Origin: CAVYXK01 sp963772445 | GTDB lineage: Bacteria > Pseudomonadota > Alphaproteobacteria > Acetobacterales > Acetobacteraceae | Assembly: GCA_963772445.1 (NCBI GenBank) | Contig: CAVYXK010000016.1 | Span: 744,001 to 808,000 of the forward strand | Length of the DNA stretch: 64,000 bases | Direction: 5' to 3' | Part shown: piece after piece, positions 62,196-64,000 of the stretch | How positions within the stretch are numbered: position 1 is the stretch's first letter | How the letters are laid out: every line of letters starts with the position of its first letter | Program-made: the position numbers and the translations under genes | The notes under the pieces: model-generated | The model's database searches: none | What the model was told of the DNA's origin: nothing | What the model saw: only the letters and a program-made list of their open reading frames with translations

Positions 62196-62852
62196 TGCAT
62201 CGACCGATTGATCCCAGCCAGCGTGCTCACCACGCATCTGACCGAGATGGTGCGCGACAACATGGCCGAGCTGCTGTCCTTTGCCGACACGCAGAAGCTA
62301 TTCGACGAGCTGCCCCGCGAGCAACACAAGCTGCTGTCAGACCTGATCCCGTCTCAGATCACGGCGGGAGGCGTGCAGCGCGTGCTGCAGGCGCTGCTGG
62401 CCGAGCGGGTGTCGATCCGCGATCTGGGAACCATCCTGGAAGGCATCCAGGAGGCATGCGCCTTCACCGCGCGCACCACCGCGACGATTGTGGCGCATGT
62501 GCGCGCACGGCTGGCCCGTCAGATCAGCGACAGTCACACCGGCCCGGCTGGCTATGTCCCGCTGATCACTCTGTCCCCACAGTGGGAGACCGCATTTGCC
62601 GAGGCATTGGCCGGACCGCCCGAAGACCGCCAGCTAGCCATGCCGCCGACCCAGTTGCAGGACTTCATGCAACGGTTGCGCGATGCGTTCGAGGCGGCGA
62701 CGGCCGCCGGCGAATCGGCGGTGCTGCTGACCAGCAGCGGCATCCGCCAACACGTGAGGGCGATCGTCGATCGCATCCGGCCCAACACCCCGGTGCTCTC
62801 CCAGGCGGAGATATTCCCGCGCGCCCGCATCCGCACCGTGGGCACGATCTGA
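62196..62852 (+). pseudogene. flhA: Flagellar export protein FlhA, C-terminal fragment
   Basis: About 217 codons with no start: RLIPASVLTTHLTEMVRDNM, LLSDLIPSQITAGGVQRVLQ, LLAERVSIRDLGTILEGIQE, and the end SQAEIFPRARIRTVGTI are the cytoplasmic SD2-SD4 part of FlhA (about 690 residues). The membrane domain and N-terminal two thirds are missing. The adenylate cyclase gene ends one base before this frame, so the junction lies at 62195-62205. Normal downstream flagellar genes are also absent. Confidence 0.78.
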
Positions 62853-63277
62853 GGAATTTCTTGCGCCTAACGGTGTGCAGTCGGTCAATTACAGCCTGAC
62901 GCACGAGCCCCGGCTTCATGCACATTCACTCGGTCTTGAGTGGGTCGGCTTGAAGGCCGGCGCTGTGAGCTAGCTAGGTCACGCCAAGCAGCAAAAATTC
63001 GTGGAGCTGATCAGGGGAAGCAGAGCCCGGGTCCATGGGACTGCAGTGTTCACGACACTGCGCGACAAACTCCGCTCCGGCGAGTTCGTCTTCACAAGGT
63101 TCGCGTCGTGACGTGTATCACCGACGAATTCAGCAACCGCGCTCCGATCGTATCAAGATAATCGAAGACAGATAGCACTGTCCGTGCCAAGCTCCGGGGG
63201 CAGCTGCCGACCAACTCGGCCCGAGGCGTGAGCAATGTTAGCTCGCCAGCAGATGTAGCACACAAAGGAGAAGCAAG
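62853..63277. other. Intergenic stretch upstream of the pyruvate oxidase gene
   Basis: No gene supported in 425 bases; a short frame reading RARVHGTAVFTTLRDKL may be a remnant but I cannot name it. The right end has a strong ribosome site (aaaggagaagcaag) for the following gene. Confidence 0.4.
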
Positions 63278-64000
63278 ATGGTCAAAACCGTCGCCGATCA
63301 ATTCGCCGAAACTCTGGCAGCAGCGGGCGTAAAGCGGGTGTACGGCATCGTCGGCGACAGCCTGAACGGGCTGACCGACGCGCTGCGGCGCCAGGGCAAG
63401 ATCGAATGGGTCCACGTGCGGCACGAGGAAGCGGGGGCGTTCGCGGCGGGCGCCGAGGCGCATCTGACGGGTGAACTGGCCGTCTGCGCTGGTAGCTGCG
63501 GGCCCGGCAATTTGCATCTCATCAATGGCCTGTTCGACTGCCACCGCTCGCGGGTTCCCGTGCTGGGCATCGCCGCACAGATACCGTCGGCCGAGATCGG
63601 CGCCGGCTATTTCCAGGAAACCCACCCGCAGACGCTGTTCCTGGAGTGCAGCCACTATTGCGAGCTGATCTCCGGCGCCAACCAGATGCCGCGCACGCTG
63701 GAGGTTGCGATCCGACAAGCCGTGGCAAAGCGCGGCGTATCGGTCGTGGTGATACCCGGCAACGTCGCCCTGGAGCCGGCATCGAACGCCCCGGCCCCCA
63801 AGGTCGCAGGTCTGCTGCCGCCCAAGGCCGTGGTGACGCCCGCGCCCGCGGATCTTGACCGGCTGGCAACCCTCCTGAACGGCAAGGGCCGCGTGACAAT
63901 CTTGTGCGGCTCGGGATGCCAAGGCGCGCATGATCAACTCCTTGCGCTCGGCGACCGGCTGAAAGCGCCCATGGTGCATGCGCTCAGGGGCAAGGAGCAT
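63278..64000 (+). CDS. poxB: Pyruvate oxidase/dehydrogenase (PoxB-like), partial at the window end
   Basis: 241 codons from MVKTVADQFAETLAAAGVKR. TPP-dependent family N-terminal domain: VYGIVGDSLNGLTDALRRQG, WVHVRHEEAGAFAAGAEAHL (Glu that activates TPP), AVCAGSCGPGNLHLINGLFD, VPVLGIAAQIPSAEIGAGYF, then the start of the central FAD domain (KGRVTILCGSGCQGA). The NGLTDALRR and FQETHPQ parts are typical of ubiquinone-dependent pyruvate dehydrogenase (pyruvate to acetate and CO2). Full length would be about 575 residues. Confidence 0.93.
   Translation, partial: MVKTVADQFAETLAAAGVKRVYGIVGDSLNGLTDALRRQGKIEWVHVRHEEAGAFAAGAEAHLTGELAVCAGSCGPGNLHLINGLFDCHRSRVPVLGIAAQIPSAEIGAGYFQETHPQTLFLECSHYCELISGANQMPRTLEVAIRQAVAKRGVSVVVIPGNVALEPASNAPAPKVAGLLPPKAVVTPAPADLDRLATLLNGKGRVTILCGSGCQGAHDQLLALGDRLKAPMVHALRGKEH

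Noticed and set aside
1..64000. CRISPR array
   Set aside because: No regularly spaced repeats and no cas genes; the repeats seen are palindromic elements, IS ends, introns or origin-like iterons.

Overview
The window is a high-GC alphaproteobacterial chromosome segment, most likely Acetobacteraceae (Rhodospirillales). The main clue is the gene string hisG-hisD-infA-maf-RNase E/G-yacG-tRNA-Phe. The products and ATGA/GTGA-coupled starts also fit. The taxon is an inference from gene content; no 16S or marker search was possible.

Core region (1-22.8 kb). A Bax-inhibitor-1-like membrane protein and an ABC export pair (FtsX-like permease plus LolD/YbbA-like ATPase) lie divergent to a TesA-like lipase/esterase and a 2'-5' RNA ligase-like phosphodiesterase. 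An EmrB/QacA-type MFS pump, ribulose-phosphate epimerase, a frameshifted heparinase II/III-like gene and a GT4 glycosyltransferase follow. Next is a copper amine oxidase, divergent from a possible envelope unit: a membrane Ser/Thr kinase, two exported DUF4399 proteins and an exported SH3/SUMF1-like protein without the usual catalytic cysteines. An ICMT-like methyltransferase precedes the his/infA/maf/rng/yacG operon.

Island (22.85-56.31 kb). The last 14 bases of tRNA-Phe recur at 56297-56310. They bracket 33.5 kb that starts with a P4-type integrase and ends with an AlpA-like regulator, a Prim-Pol primase, a helicase-like ATPase and a repeat-rich origin candidate, the layout of a replicating integrative element. 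The interior is a mosaic: IS1380, IS110 and IS630 copies with clear ends for two of them, a second tyrosine recombinase and a third as a remnant, phage fragments (HNH, DUF2213, ParB-like), toxin and hydrolase remnants, and a sugar module (GH65 phosphorylase, beta-phosphoglucomutase-like HAD, phosphoketolase, MFS carrier). This module could split a disaccharide by phosphorolysis, isomerise glucose-1-phosphate and feed the phosphoketolase route, but the phosphoketolase and probably the carrier are frameshifted. An unexplained two-gene locus (31648-33649) combines an HST-LAGG / SGHYKP signature protein with a partner ending in repeated DGFDGD motifs. Several small exported proteins of unknown role lie at 46.9-51.6 kb.

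Beyond the island (56.3-64 kb). An IS66-type element with 8-bp target duplications has its transposase gene interrupted by two tandem copies of an ~803-bp element. A third copy splits an exported-protein gene inside the island. A domain V-like structure on the minus strand, exact insertion without target duplication and lack of an ORF identify it as an ORF-less group II intron, antisense to both host genes. A membrane adenylate cyclase with TPRs, a 3' fragment of flhA and the start of a PoxB-type pyruvate oxidase complete the window.
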